From: Ascarosepion bandense | Taxonomy: Eukaryota > Mollusca > Cephalopoda > Sepiida > Sepiidae | Direction: 5' to 3' | Assembly (NCBI GenBank): GCA_037127315.1 | Contig: JBBBDQ010001688.1 | Span: 3,524,501 to 3,588,500 of the forward strand | DNA length: 64,000 bases | Made by a program: the position numbers and the translations under genes | The notes under the pieces: model-generated | Databases searched by the model: none | What the model was told of the DNA's origin: nothing | The model's input: only the letters and a program-made list of their open reading frames with translations | In this document: positions 53,500-64,000 of the stretch, piece after piece | Position numbering within the stretch: position 1 is the first letter of the stretch | Layout of the letters: each line of letters starts with the position of its first letter

Positions 53500-56020
53500 A
53501 TATGATGAAAGAAATCCTAGTGAAAAATGAATAATAAGTGACAAGGGTTCATGTAAGAAATTCAAATCTTATTACATCTAATACTACTAGTGGAATAAAA
53601 GCAAGAGAAATAAGATGAAAGAAACCTTGGGAAAAATGAATAATAATTGACAAGGGTTCATGTAAGAAATTCAAATCTTATTACATCTAATACTACGAGT
53701 GGAATAAAAGGCAAGAGAAATAAGATGAAAGAAATCCTAGTGAAAAATGAATAATAATTGACAAGGGTTCATGTAAGAAATTCAAATCTTATTACATCTG
53801 ATACTACTAGTGGAATAAAAGGCAAGAGAAATAAGATGAAAGAAATCCTAGTGAAAAATGAATAATAATTGACAAGGGTTCATGTAAGAAATTCAAATCT
53901 TATTACATCTGATACTACTAGTGGAATAAAGGCAAGAGAAATTAGATGAAAGAAATCCTTGGGAAAAATGAATATTAATTGGACAAGGCTTCATGTAAGA
54001 AATTCAAATATTATTACATCTAATACTACGAGGAATAAAAGAAGAAATAAGATGAAAGAAATCCTTGGGAAAAATGAATAATACTGACAAGGGTTCATGG
54101 GAAATTCAAATCTTATTACATCTAATACTACTAGTGGAATAAAAAGCAAGAGAAATAAGATGAAAGAAATCCTAATGAAAAATGAATAATAATTGACAAG
54201 GGTTCATGTAAGAAATTCAAATCTTATTACATCTAATACTACTAGTGGAATAAAAAGGCAGAGAGAAATAAGATGAAAGAAATCCTTGGGAAAAATGAAT
54301 AATAATTGACAAGGGTTTTTGTAAGAAATTCAAATCTTTTACATCTAATACTACTAGTGGAATGAATGGCAAGAGAAATAAGATGAAAGAAATCCTTGGG
54401 GAAAAATGAATAATAATTGACAAGGCTTCAGCAAGAAATTCAAATCTTATTTGTCTAATACTACTAGTGGAATAAAGCAGAGAAACAGAATAGAAAAATC
54501 TTATTGAAAAAATGAATAATAATGACAAGGCTTCATGAAATTCAAATCTTATTAATAATACTACGAGTGGAATAAGGCAAGAGAAATAAGATGAAAGAAA
54601 CCTTATTGAAAAATAGATAATAATTGACAAGGGTTCATGTAAGAATTAAATCTTATTACATCTAATAATACGAGTGGAATAAATAGCAAGAGAATTAAGA
54701 TGAAAGAAAATCCTTGGGAAAAAATGAATAATAATTGACAAGGCTTCATGTAAGAAATTCAAATCTTATTCATCTAATACTACTAGTGGAATAAGGCAAA
54801 AGAGAAATAAGATGAAAGAAATCTTATTGAGAAATGAATAATAATTGACAAGGGTTCATGTAAGAAATTCAAATCTTATTACATCTAATACTACGAGTGG
54901 AATAAAAGGCAAAGTAAGATGAAGAAATCCTAGTGAAAAATGAATAATAATTGACTAGGCTTCACGTAAGAAATTCAAATCTTATTACATCTAATACTAC
55001 TAGTGGAATAAAAGGCAAAGAGGAAATAAGATGAAAGAAATCCTATTGAAAAATGAATAATAAATGACAAGGCTTCATGTAAGAAATTCAAATTTATTAC
55101 ATCTAATACTACTGAAGTGGAATAAAAGGCAAAGAGAAAATAAGATGACAGAAATCCTAGTGAAAAATGAATAATAATTGACAAGGCTTCATGTAAGAAA
55201 TTCAAATCTTATTACATCTAATACTACTAGTGGAATAAAAGGCAAGAGAAATAAGATGAAAATCCTAGAGAAAAATGAATAATAAATGACAAGGCTTCAT
55301 GTAAGAAATTGGAAATCTTATTACATCTAATACTACTAGTGGAATAAAAGGCAAGAGAAATAAGATAGAAAGAAATCTAGTGAAAAATGAATAATAAATG
55401 ACACAAACTTCATGTAAGAAATTCAAATCTTATTACATCTAATACCCCTAGTGGAATAAAGCCAAGAGAAATAAGATGAAAAATCCTAGTGAAAAATGAA
55501 TAATTGGCGAGCTTCATGTAAATTCAAATCTTATTACATCTAATACTACTAGTGGAATAAAAGGCAAGAGAAATAAGATGAAAGAAATCCTAGTGAAAAA
55601 TGAATAATAAATGACAAGGCTTCGCTGTAAGAAATTCAAATCTTGTTACATCTAATACTACTAGTGGAATAAAGAGCAAGAGAAATAAAGATAGAAGAAA
55701 TCCTAGTGAAAAATGAATAATAATTGACAAGGCTTCCTTGTAAGAAATTCAAATCTTATTACATCTAATACTACTAGTGGAATAAAAGGCAAGAGAAATA
55801 AGATGAAAGAAATCCTAGTGAAAAATGAATCATGATTGACAAGGCTTCATGTAAGAAATTCAAATCTTATTACATCTAATACTACGAGTGGAATAAAAAA
55901 GCAAGAGAAATAAGATGAAAGAAATCCTTGGGAAAAATGAATAATAATTGACAAGGGTTCATGTAAGAAATTCAAATCTTATTACATCTGATACTACTAG
56001 TGGAATAAAAGGCAAGAGAA
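53500..56020 (+). repeat. HOR unit i, about 23 monomers (2521 bp)
   Basis: Bounded by the marker at 53500 and 56021. Collinear with unit h through about 55.2 kb, then continues with ACTAGT/cctagtg monomers with aataaatgac. Indels are dense from 54.3 to 55.8 kb, which shortens the unit relative to 23 x 111 = 2553. Confidence 0.75.
54340..54680 (+). repeat. Indel-rich satellite patch
   Basis: Three monomers with large disturbances: ttatttgtctaat near 54448, agcagagaaacagaatag near 54476, cttcatgaaattc near 54531 and ttattaataatac near 54549. These frame changes join open segments on the minus strand into the longest open frame of the window (54217-54630), which is therefore best explained as a by-product of indels. 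Confidence 0.65.
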
Positions 56021-58057
56021 ATATGATGAAAGAAATCCTAGTGAAAAATGAATAATAATTGACAAGGGTTCATGTAAGAAATTCAAATCTTATTACATCT
56101 AATACTACTAGTGGAATAAAAAGCAAGAGAAATAAGATGAAAGAAATCCTTGGGAAAAATGAATAATAATTGACAAGGGTTCATGTAAGAAATTCAAATC
56201 TTATTACATCTAATACTACGAGTGGAATAAAAGGCAAGAGAAATAAGATGAAAGAAATCCTAGTGAAAAATGAATAATAATTGACAAGGGTTCATGTAAG
56301 AAATTCAAATCTTATTACATCTGATACTACTAGTGGAATAAAAGGCAAGAGAAATAAGATGAAAGAAATCCTAGTGAAAAATGAATAATAATTGACAAGG
56401 GTTCATGTAAGAAATTCAAGTCTTATTACATCTGATACTACTAGTGGAATAAAAGGCAAGAGAAATTAGATGAAAGAAATCCTTGGGAAAAATGAATATT
56501 AATTGACAAGGGTTCATGTCAGAAATTCAAATCTTATTACATCTAATACTACTAGTGGAATAAAAGGCAAGAGAAATAAGATGAAAAAATCCTTGGGAAA
56601 AATGAATAATAATTGACAAGGCTTCATGTAAGAAATTCAAATATTATTACATCTAATACTACGAGTGGAATAAAAGGCAAGAGAAATAAGATGAAAGAAA
56701 TCCTTGGGAAAAATGAATAATAATTGACAAGGCTTCATGTAAGAAATTCAAATTTTATTACATCTAATACTACGAGTGGAATAAAAGGCAAGAGAAATAA
56801 GATGAAAGAAATCCTTGGGAAAAATGAATAATAATTGACAAGGCTTCATGTAAGAAATTCAAATATTATTACATCTAATACTACGAGTGGAATAAAAGGC
56901 AAGAGAAATAAGATGAAAAAAATCCTTGGGAAAAATGAATAATAATTGAAAAGGGTTCATGTAAGAAATTCAAATCTTATTACATCTAATACTACTAGTG
57001 GAATAAAAAGCAAGAGAAATAAGAGGAAAGAAATCCTAATGAAAAATGAATAATAATTGACAAGGGTACATGTAAGAAATTCAAATCTTATTACATCTAA
57101 TACTACTAGTGGAATAAAAGGCAAGAGAAATAAGATGAAAGAAACTTGGGAAAATGAATAATAATTGACAAGGGTTTATGTAAGAAATTCAAATCTTTTT
57201 ACATCTAATACTACTAGTGGAATGAAAGGCAAGAGAAATAAGATGAAAGAAATCCTTGGGAAAAATGAATAATAATTGACAAGGCTTCATGTAAGAAATT
57301 CAAATTTTATTACATCTAATACTACTAGTGGAATAAAAGGCAAGAGAAATAAGATGAAAGAAATCTTATTGAAAAATGAATAATAATTGACAAGGCTTCA
57401 TGTAAGAAATTCAAATCTTATTACATCTAATACTACGAGTGGAATAAAAAGGCAAGAGAAATAAGATGAAAGAAACCTTATTGAAAAAATGAATAATAAT
57501 TGACAAGGGTTCATGTAAGAAATTCAAATCTTATTACATCTAATAATACGAGTGGAATAAAAAGGCAAGAGAATTAAGATGAAAGAAATCCTTGGGAAAA
57601 AATGATTAATAATTGACAAGGCTTCATGTAAGAAATTCAAATCTTATTACATCTAATACTACTAGTGGAATAAAAGGGCAAGAGAAATAAGATGAAAGAA
57701 ATCTATTGAAAAATGAATAATAATTGACAAGGGTTCATGTAAAAGAAATTCAAATCTTATTACATCTAATACTACTAGTGGAATAAAAGGCAAGAGAAAT
57801 AAGATGAAAGAAACCTTATTGAAAAATGAATAATAATTGACAAGGGTTCATGTAAGAAATTCAAATCTTATTACATCTAATAATACGAGTGGAATAAAAG
57901 GCAAGAGAAATAAGATGAAAGAAATCTTAATGAAAAATGAATAATAATTGACAAGGGTTCATGTAAGAAATTCAAATCTTATGACATCTAATACTACGAG
58001 TGGAATAAAGGCAAGAGAAATAAGATGAAAGAAATCCTAGTGAAAAATGAATAATAA
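54951..58057 (+). repeat. 28-monomer HOR spacing (3107 bp), copy 1
   Basis: The rare ttgactaggc variant, usually followed by ttcacgtaag, lies at 54951 and 58058, 3107 bp apart (28 x 111 = 3108). The following monomers also match, including a ccta-ttg copy with aataaatgac and a copy with shortened aaatttattac. Confidence 0.75.
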
Positions 58058-61000
58058 TTGACTAGGCTTCACGTAAGAAATTCAAATCTTATTACATCTA
58101 ATACTACTAGTGGAATAAAGGCAAGAGAAATAAGATGAAAGAAATCCTATTGAAAAATAAATAAGAAATGACAAGGCTTCATGTAAGAAATTCAAATTTA
58201 TTACATCTAATACTACTAGTGGAATAAAGCAAGAGAAATAAGATGAAAGAAATCCTAGTGAAATGAATAATAATTGACAAGGTTTGTAAGAAATTCAAAT
58301 CTTATTACATCTAATACTACTAGTGGAATAAAAGGCAAGAGAAATAAGATGAAAGAAATCCTAGAGAAAATGAATAATAAATGACAAGGCTTCATGTAAG
58401 AAATTCAAATCTTATTACATCTAATACTACTAGTGGAATAAAAGGCAAGAGAAATAAGATGAAAGAAATCAGTGAAAAATGAATAATAATTGACAAGGCT
58501 TCATGTAAGAAATTCAAATCTTATTACATCTAATACTACTAGTGGAATAAAGAGAAATAAGATGAAAGAAATCCTAGTGAAAAATGAATAATAAATGACA
58601 AGGCTTCATGTAAGAAATTCAAATCTTATTACATCTAATACTACTAGTGGAATAAAAGCAAGCAAGAGAAATAAGATGAAAGAAATCCTAGTGAAAAATG
58701 AATAATAATTGACAAGGCTTCATGTAAGAAATTCAAATCTTATTACATCTAATACTACTAGTGGAATAAAGGCAAGAGAAATAAGAGATGAAAGAAATCC
58801 TAGTGAAAAATGAATAATAAAATGACAAGGCTTCATGTAAGAATCAAATCATATTACATCAATACTACTAGTGGAATAAAAGGCAAGAGAAATAAGATGA
58901 AAGAAATAATACAGTGAAAAATGAATAATAATTGACAAGGCTTCATGTAAGAAATTCAAATCTTATTACATCTAATACTACTAGTGGAATAAAAGGCAAG
59001 AGAAATAAGATGAAAGAAATCCTAGTGAAAAATGAATCATAATTGACAAGGCTTCATGTAAGAAATTCAAATCTTATTACATCTGATACTACTAGTGGAA
59101 TAAAAGGCAAAGAGAAATAAGATGAAAGAAATCCTAGTGAAAAATGAATAATAATTGACAAGGCTTCATGTAAGAAATTCAAATCTTATTACATCTAATA
59201 CTACGAGGAATAAAAGGCAAGAGATATAAGATGAAAGAAACCTTATTGAAAAATGAATAATAATTGACAAGGGATCATGTAAGAAATTCAAATCTTATTA
59301 CATCTAATAATACGAGTGGAATAAAAGGCAAGAGAATTAAGATGAAAGAAATCCTTGGGAAAAATGAATAATAATTGATGCTTCATGTAAGAAATTCAAA
59401 TCTTATTACATCTAATACTACTAGTGGAATAAAAGGGGCAAGAGAAATAAGATGAAAGAAATCTTATTGAAAAAATGAATAATAATTGACAAGGGTTCAT
59501 GTAAGAAATTCAAATCTTATTACATCTAATACTACTAGTGGAATAAAAGGCAAGAGAAATAAGATGAAAGAAACCTTATTGAAAAATGAATAATAATTGA
59601 CAAGGGTTCATGTAAGAAATTCAAATCTTATTACATCTAATAATACGAGTGGAATAAAAGGCAAGAGAAATAAGATGAAAGAAATCTTAATGAAAAATGA
59701 ATAATAATTGACAAGGGTTCATGTAAGAAATTCAAATCTTATTACATCTAATACTACGAGTGGAATAAAAAGGCAAGAGAAATAAGATGAAAGAAATCCT
59801 AGTGAAAATGAATAATAATTGACTAGGCTTCACGTAAGAAATTCAAATCTTATTACATCTAATACTACTAGTGGAATAAAAGGCAAGAGAAATAAGATGA
59901 AAGAAATCCTATTGAAAAATGAATAATAAATGACAAGGCTTCATGTAGAAATTCAAATTTATTACATCTAATACTACTAGTGGAATAAAGGCAAGAGAAA
60001 TAAGATGAAAGAAATCCTAGAGAAAAATGAATAATAAATGACAAGGCTTCATGTAAGAAAAATTCAAATCTTATTACATCTAATACTACTAGTGGAATAA
60101 AAGGCAAGAGAAATAAGATGAAAGAAATCCTAGTGAAAAATGAATAATAATTGACAAGGCTTCATGTAAGAAATTCAAATCTTATTACATCTAATACTAC
60201 TAGTGGAATAAAAGGCAAGAGAAATAAGATGAAAGAAATCCTAGTGAAAAATGAATAATAAATGACAAGGCTTCATGTAAAGAAATTCAAATCTTATTAC
60301 ATCTAATACTACTAGTGGAATAAAAAGGCAAGAGAAATAAGATGAAAGAAATCCTAGTGAAAAATGACAATTGACAAGGCTTCATGTAAGAAATTCAAAT
60401 CTTATTACATCTAATACTACTAGTGGAATAAAAGGCAAGAGAAATAAGATGAAAGAAATCAGTGAAAAATGAATAATAAATGACAAGGCTTCATGTAAGA
60501 AATTCAAATCTTATTACATCTAATACTACTAGTGGACAAAAAGGCAAGAGAAATAAGATGAAAGAAATCCTAGTGAAAAATGAATAATAATTGACAAGGC
60601 TTCATGTAAGAAATTCAAATCTTTTATTACATCTAATACTACTAGGTGGAATAAAAGGCAAGAGAAATTAGATGAAAGAAATCCTAGTGAAAAATGAATC
60701 ATACTGGACAAGGCTTCATGTAAGAAATTCAAATCTTATTACATCTACTACTAGTGGAATAAAAGGCAAGAGAAATAAGATGAAAGAAATCCTAGTGAAA
60801 AATGAATAATAATTGACAAGGCTTCATGTAAGAAATTCAAATCTTATTACATCTAATACTACTAGTGGAATAAAAGGCAAGAGAAATAAGATGAAAGAAA
60901 TCCTAGTGAAAAATGAATAATAAATGACAAGGCTCATGTAAGAAATTCAAATCTTATTACATCTAATACTACTAGTGGAATAAAAGGCAAGAGAAATAAG

Positions 61001-64000
61001 ATGAAAGAAACTTGGGAAAAATGAATAATAATTGACAAGGCTTCATGTAAGAAATTCAAATATTATTACATCTAATACTACGAGTGGAATAAAAGGCAGG
61101 AGAAATAAGATGAAAGAAACTTTGGGAAAAATGAATAATAATTGACAAGGGTTCATGTAAGAAATTCAAATCTTATTACATCTAATACTACTAGTGGAAT
61201 AAAAAGCAAGAGAAATAAGATGAAAGAAATCCTAATGAAAAATGAATAATAATTGACAAGGGTTCATGTAAGAAATTCAAATCTTTTTATTACATCTAAT
61301 ACTACTAGTGGAATAAAAGGCAAGAGAAATAAGATGAAAGAAATCCTTGGGCAAAATGAATAATAATTGACAAGGGTTTATGTAAGAAATTCAAATCTTA
61401 TTACATCTAATACTACTAGTGGAATAAAAAGCAAGAGAAATAAGATGAAAGAAATCCTAATGAAAAATGAATAATAATTGACAAGGCTTCATGTAAGAAA
61501 TTCAAATCTCATAACATCTAATACTACTAGTGGAATAAAAAGCAAGAGAAATAAGATGAAAGAAATCCTAATGAAAAATGAATAATAATTGACAAGGGTT
61601 CATGTAAGAAATTCAAATCTTATTACATCTAATACTACTAGTGGAATAAAAGGCAAGAGAAATAAGATGAAAGAAATCCTTGGGAAAAATGAATAATAAT
61701 TGACAAGGGTTTATGTAAGAAATTCAAATCTTATTACATCTAATACTACTAGTGGAATAAAAAGCAAGAGAAGTAAGATGAAAGAAATCCTAATGAAAAA
61801 TGAATAATAATTGACAAGGCTTCATGTAAGAAATTCAAATCTTATTACATCTAATACTACGAGTGGAATAAAAGGCAAGAGAAATAAGATGAAAGAAATC
61901 CTAGTGAAAAATGAATAATAATTGACAAGGCTTCATGTAAGAAATTGAAGTCTTATTACATCTAATACTACGAGTGGAATAAAAGGCAAGAGAAATAAGA
62001 TGAAAAAATCCTTGGGAAAAATGAATAATAATTGACAAGGCTTCATGTAAGAAATTCAAATCTTATTACATCTAATACTACGAGTGGAATAAAAGGCAAG
62101 AGAAATAAGATGAAAGAAACCTTATTGAAAAATGAATAATAATTGACAAGGGTTCATGTAAGAAATTCAAATCTTATTACATCTAATAATACGAGTGGAA
62201 TAAAAGGCAAGAGAATTAAGATGAAAGAAATCCTTGGGAAAAATGAATAATAATTGACAAGGCTTCATGTAAGAAATTCAAATCTTATTACATCTAATAC
62301 TACTAGTGGAATAAAAGGCAAGAGAAATAAGATGAAAGAAATCTTATTGAAAAATGAATAATAATTGACAAGGCTTCATGTAAGAAATTCAAATCTTATT
62401 ACATCTAATACTACGAGTGAAATAAAAGGCAAGAGAAATAAGATGAAAGAAACCTTATTGAAAAATGAATAATAATTGACAAGGGTTCATGTAAGAAATT
62501 CAAATCTTATTACATCTAATAATACGAGTGGAATAAAAGGCAAGAGAATTAAGATGAAAGAAATCCTTGGGAAAAATGAATAATAATTGACAAGGCTTCA
62601 TGTAAGAAATTCAAATCTTATTACATCTAATACTACTAGTGGAATAAAAGGCAAGAGAAATAAGATGAAAGAAACCTTATTGAAAAATGAATAATAATTG
62701 ACAAGGGTTCATGTAAGAAATTCAAATCTTATTACATCTAATAATACGAGTGGAATAAAAGGCAAGAGAAATAAGATGAAAGAAATCTTAATGAAAAATG
62801 AATAATAATTGACAAGGGTTCATGTAAGAAATTCAAATCTTATTACATCTAATACTACTAGTGGAATAAAAGGCAAGAGAAATAAGATGAAAGAAATCCT
62901 AGTGAAAAATGAATAATAATTGACTAGGCTTCATGTAAGAAATTCAAATCTTATTACATCTAATACTACTAGTGGAATAAAAGGCAAGAGAAATAAGATG
63001 AAAGAAATCCTATTGAAAAATGAATAATAAATGACAAGGCTTCATGTATGAAATTCAAATTTATTACATCTAATACTACTAGTGGAATAAAAGGCAAGAG
63101 AAATAAGATGAAAGAAATCCTAGTGAAAAATGAATAATAATTGACAAGGCTTCATGTAAGAAATTCAAATCTTATTACATCTAATACTACTAGTGGAATA
63201 AAAGGCAAGAGAAATAAGATGAAAGAAATCCTAGAGAAAAATGAATAATAAATGACAAGGCTTCATGTAAGAAATTCAAATCTTATTACATCTAATACTA
63301 TTAGTGGAATAAAAGGCAAGAGAAATAAGATGAAAGAAATCCTAGTGAAAAATGAATAATAATTGACAAGGCTTCATGTAAGAAATTCAAATCTTATTAC
63401 ATCTAATACTACTAGTGGAATAAAAGGCAAGAGAAATAAGATGAAAGAAATCCTAGTGAAAAATGAATAATAAATGACAAGGCTTCATGTAAGAAATTCA
63501 AATCTTATTACATCTAATACTACTAGTGGAATAAAAGGCAAGAGAAATAAGATGAAAGAAATCCTAGTGAAAAATGAATAATAATTGACAAGGCTTCATG
63601 TAAGAAATTCAAATCTTATTAGATCTAATACTACTAGTGGAATAAAAGGCAAGAGAAATAAGATGAAAGAAATCCTAGTGAAAAATGAATAATAAATGAC
63701 AAGGCTTCATGTAAGAAATTCAAATCTTATTACATCTAATACTACTAGTGGAATAAAAGGCAAGAGAAATAAGATGAAAGAAATCCTTGGGAAAATTGAA
63801 TAATAATTGACAAGGCTTCATGTAAGAAATTCAAATCTTATTACATCTAATAATACGAGTGGAATAAAAGGCAAGAGAATTAAGATGAAAGAAATCCTTG
63901 GGAAAAATGAATAATAATTGACAAGGCTTCATGTAAGAAATTCAAATCTTATTACATCTAATACTACTAGTGGAATAAAAGGCAAGAGAAATAAGATGAA
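56021..64000 (+). repeat. Satellite block 6, right edge of window
   Basis: Begins with a last copy of the atatgatg/aattagatg cassette (56021-56468), then changes to ggcttc-type ACTAGT/cctagtg monomers, many with aataaatgac, alternating with ccttattg and gagaattaag monomers (for example 62211 and 62544, 333 bp = 3 monomers apart). From about 60.8 kb to the end indels are scarce again. The array continues past 64000, which falls at monomer base 81. Confidence 0.85.
59819..62919 (+). repeat. 28-monomer HOR spacing (3101 bp), copy 2
   Basis: ttgactaggc is at 59819 and 62920, 3101 bp apart, again about 28 monomers. The interval between the two copies (58058 to 59819) is 1761 bp, about 16 monomers. 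The same ccttattg, aataatacgagt and cttaatg monomers precede each marker, so the flanks are collinear. Confidence 0.75.

Larger units (their letters stand above)
1..64000 (+). repeat. 111-bp satellite DNA array, whole window
   Basis: Every part of the window reads as head-to-tail copies of one 111-bp unit, all in the same direction. The unit starts gacaagg, passes through the landmarks aattcaaatc, ttacatct, ACTAGT or ACGAGT, ggaataaaagg, aagagaaataagatg and gaaatcc, and ends gaataataatt. Consecutive starts such as 6961 and 7072, or 5185 and 5296, are exactly 111 bp apart. The consensus has 52 A, 28 T, 20 G and 11 C. No inversion, unique spacer or unrelated insertion was found. Long monomeric tandem arrays with HOR structure are characteristic of eukaryotic heterochromatin; whether this one is centromeric cannot be told from sequence. 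No CENP-B box (TTCG...CGGG pattern) is present in the consensus. Confidence 0.98.

Noticed and set aside
54217..54630. Minus-strand open frame of 137 codons, the longest in the window
   Set aside because: It is the antisense reading of satellite monomers. The repeat frame normally stops in each monomer, and it stays open here only because several private indels switch frame. No domain, start context or neighbour supports a gene.
1..64000. CRISPR-like array
   Set aside because: Regular repeats are present, but there are no unique spacers: the entire 111-bp unit is conserved, and no cas gene or leader is seen.
1..64000. Bacterial promoters from the TTGACA in each monomer
   Set aside because: TTGACA occurs at every monomer junction, but no TATAAT-like element lies about 17 bp further on, and the context is a eukaryotic-type satellite.
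1..64000. Polyadenylation signals from AATAAA in each monomer
   Set aside because: The hexamer is present once per monomer as part of ggaataaaagg, but there is no transcription unit it could serve; it is a by-product of AT-rich composition.
1..64000. CENP-B box or other known centromere protein site
   Set aside because: The consensus and its common variants contain no match to the TTCG...CGGG pattern, and GC-rich sequence is nearly absent.
1..64000. tRNA, rRNA or other structured RNA genes
   Set aside because: No tRNA-like or rRNA-like segment was found on either strand; all sequence is accounted for by the satellite unit.

Overview
The whole 64-kb window is one uninterrupted tandem array of a single AT-rich satellite DNA family. 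The monomer is 111 bp (hand-counted; for example 5185-5295), all copies lie in the same orientation, and roughly 575-585 copies are present. The base at position 1 is monomer base 31 and the window ends at monomer base 81, so the array runs off both edges. I see no unique DNA, protein-coding gene, RNA gene, transposon or CRISPR array. An array of this length, monomer size and organisation is typical of eukaryotic (peri)centromeric, subtelomeric or other constitutive heterochromatin. Nothing in the sequence identifies the species. The consensus monomer is about 28% GC and the + strand is about 65% purine.

Monomers differ at a few diagnostic sites, counting base 1 as the g of gacaagg: base 8 (g or c), base 23 (t or a), base 29 (c, g or a), base 41 (g or a), base 49 (t, making ACTAGT, or g, making ACGAGT), base 62 (g or a) and bases 87-94 (cctagtg, ccttggg, cctaatg, cttattg or ccttattg). 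Rare private variants in these monomers act as markers for higher-order repeats (HORs).

Layout. (1) 1-11.2 kb: cleanest block, rich in gata...ACTAGT monomers, with a 29-monomer HOR register (about 3.22 kb) and a 999-bp (9-monomer) tandem duplication. (2) 11.2-13.5 kb: transitional block, mostly ACGAGT monomers, with indels becoming frequent. (3) 13.5-22.3 kb: ggcttc/ACTAGT-rich block with 11-monomer duplications nested in a larger 4.1-4.5-kb duplication. (4) 22.3-30.4 kb: mixed block with local 4-, 5-, 12- and 20-monomer spacings. (5) 30.4-56 kb: a HOR marked once per unit by an atatgatg variant, with unit lengths of about 27, 27, 23, 28, 29, 36, 18, 21 and 23 monomers. (6) 55-64 kb: a block with 28- and 16-monomer spacings of a ttgactagg marker.

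The ATG-started open frames (60-137 codons) are by-products of the repeat. The monomer is exactly 37 codons long but the consensus has stops in the frames examined, and the longer frames exist because a variant base removes a stop or small indels switch frame. No novel gene-based system is visible. The biologically interesting content is the HOR architecture and its expansion and contraction in whole-monomer steps.
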